Positions 4,810 to 5,331 of a stretch of 5,331 nucleotides of DNA are shown one piece after another (the first letter of the stretch is position 1; the number at the start of each line of letters is the position of its first letter). Made by a program: the position numbers and the translations under genes. The stretch covers positions 1 to 5,331 of the forward strand of contig JBGTKH010000571.1 in NCBI GenBank assembly GCA_041744735.1, read 5' to 3'. The notes under the pieces were generated by a model. It saw only the letters and a list, made by a program, of their open reading frames with translations. It had not been told where the DNA came from and ran no database searches. This stretch comes from JBGTKH01 sp041744735. Lineage in GTDB: Bacteria > Planctomycetota > Planctomycetia > Pirellulales > Pirellulaceae.

Positions 4810-5331
4810 TTATTCCTCTTCTCCTTCTTCCTCTTCGGGCTTCTTGCCGATCAGTTCGGGCTCGGCACTTTCGCCGGCCGGCACTGCTTCCTCTTCTTCG
4901 ACAGCTACCGGCGTCACGCACTGTACGACGACCGCTTCGGAATCGGACAGCAACTTCGCGCCCTCGGGCAGCGGAACGTCTTTGGCGAAAATCGTGCCGC
5001 CCAGCGCGAGCGTATTGATGCGGATTTCGAATTTCTCCGGGATCGCGACTACCGGACAATCGATGTCGAGGGCGTACAGAAGTTGTTCGATGATGCCGCC
5101 GTCTTTCGTTCCGGGGGCTTCGCCGCGCAGTTCGACGGTGATCGACACTTCCACCGACTCGCCGGCTCGCACGCGGGCGAAATCGACGTGCAACACGTCC
5201 ACGCCCAGCGCATCCCACTGAACCTCGCGAATCAATGCGGTATCGGTGAGGTCGCCTTCCAGCGTGACCAATTGGCCGCCGTGCCGGATGGCCGCTGAGA
5301 GTTGATCGTTGGGAACCGACAGGCTGACGTT
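4810..5331 (-). CDS. rplY: 50S ribosomal protein bL25 (CTC/TL5 type), N-terminus outside window
   Basis: bL25 of the CTC type binds 5S rRNA. The frame is open from the right edge: 173 residues are visible and the start is beyond 5331, probably some 35 residues upstream. The visible part begins in the 5S-binding beta-barrel (NVSLSVPNDQLSAAIRHGG, 1-19) and contains REVQWDALGVDVLHVDF (35-51), the family's end-of-domain signature. The TL5 C-terminal domain follows (about 58-145: VELRGEAPGTKDGGIIEQ, then IPEKFEI and DVPLPEGAKLL). The protein ends in an acidic tail (EEEEGEEE). A TTG at 5271 in the same frame is not a credible start because homologous sequence continues upstream of it. It is first of the visible minus-strand string and precedes pth, a common arrangement. 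Confidence 0.95.
   Translation of the reverse strand, partial: NVSLSVPNDQLSAAIRHGGQLVTLEGDLTDTALIREVQWDALGVDVLHVDFARVRAGESVEVSITVELRGEAPGTKDGGIIEQLLYALDIDCPVVAIPEKFEIRINTLALGGTIFAKDVPLPEGAKLLSDSEAVVVQCVTPVAVEEEEAVPAGESAEPELIGKKPEEEEGEEE

Noticed and set aside
4697..5218. Minus-strand 173-aa Arg-rich frame overlapping rplY and pth
   Set aside because: It is an out-of-frame reading of bL25; the bL25 frame has clear homology throughout.
4706..5221. Plus-strand Ser/Thr/Pro-rich frame opposite rplY
   Set aside because: The composition is that of an antisense shadow of acidic, GC-rich codons; no domain is recognisable.
4810..5271. TTG at 5271 as the start of rplY
   Set aside because: The same frame continues to the right edge with typical bL25 N-terminal sequence (SLSVPNDQLSAAIRHGG).

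Overview
The window is bacterial chromosomal DNA that reads as a planctomycete, probably of the Pirellula/Blastopirellula kind. This rests on the style of its proteins: a bL9 with an N-terminal extension, an S6 opening in a MFILDSNKYARDP-like stretch with a long acidic tail, and a palindromic GGACG...CGTCC intergenic element. The assignment is made from remembered family patterns; no search was run.

Right to left on the minus strand there is a translation/replication gene string: rplY/ctc (bL25, N-terminus beyond the right edge), pth (peptidyl-tRNA hydrolase), rpsF (bS6), ssb (single-strand DNA-binding protein) and rplI (bL9). Gaps are 42, 31, 131 and 21 nt, so they are probably co-transcribed. 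The rpsF-ssb gap holds a strong hairpin. rpsR, often a neighbour of these genes, is not in the window.

A two-gene unit lies on the plus strand between rplI and dnaB. It is a 98-aa conserved hypothetical protein (DUF5678-like) overlapping by 11 nt a 144-aa retropepsin-like aspartic protease with a DTGAD motif. It converges on rplI with a 21-nt gap and diverges from dnaB across a 172-nt region that holds candidate promoters for both directions. This pair is the least understood part of the window.

The left third is dnaB (replicative helicase, minus strand, intact, intein-free). Downstream of it lies a REPIN-like double palindrome, then the first 31 codons of a minus-strand gene that looks like a bacterial aminoacyl-tRNA-protein transferase (Bpt/Ate family), cut by the left edge. 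No rRNA, tRNA, CRISPR array or insertion sequence was seen.
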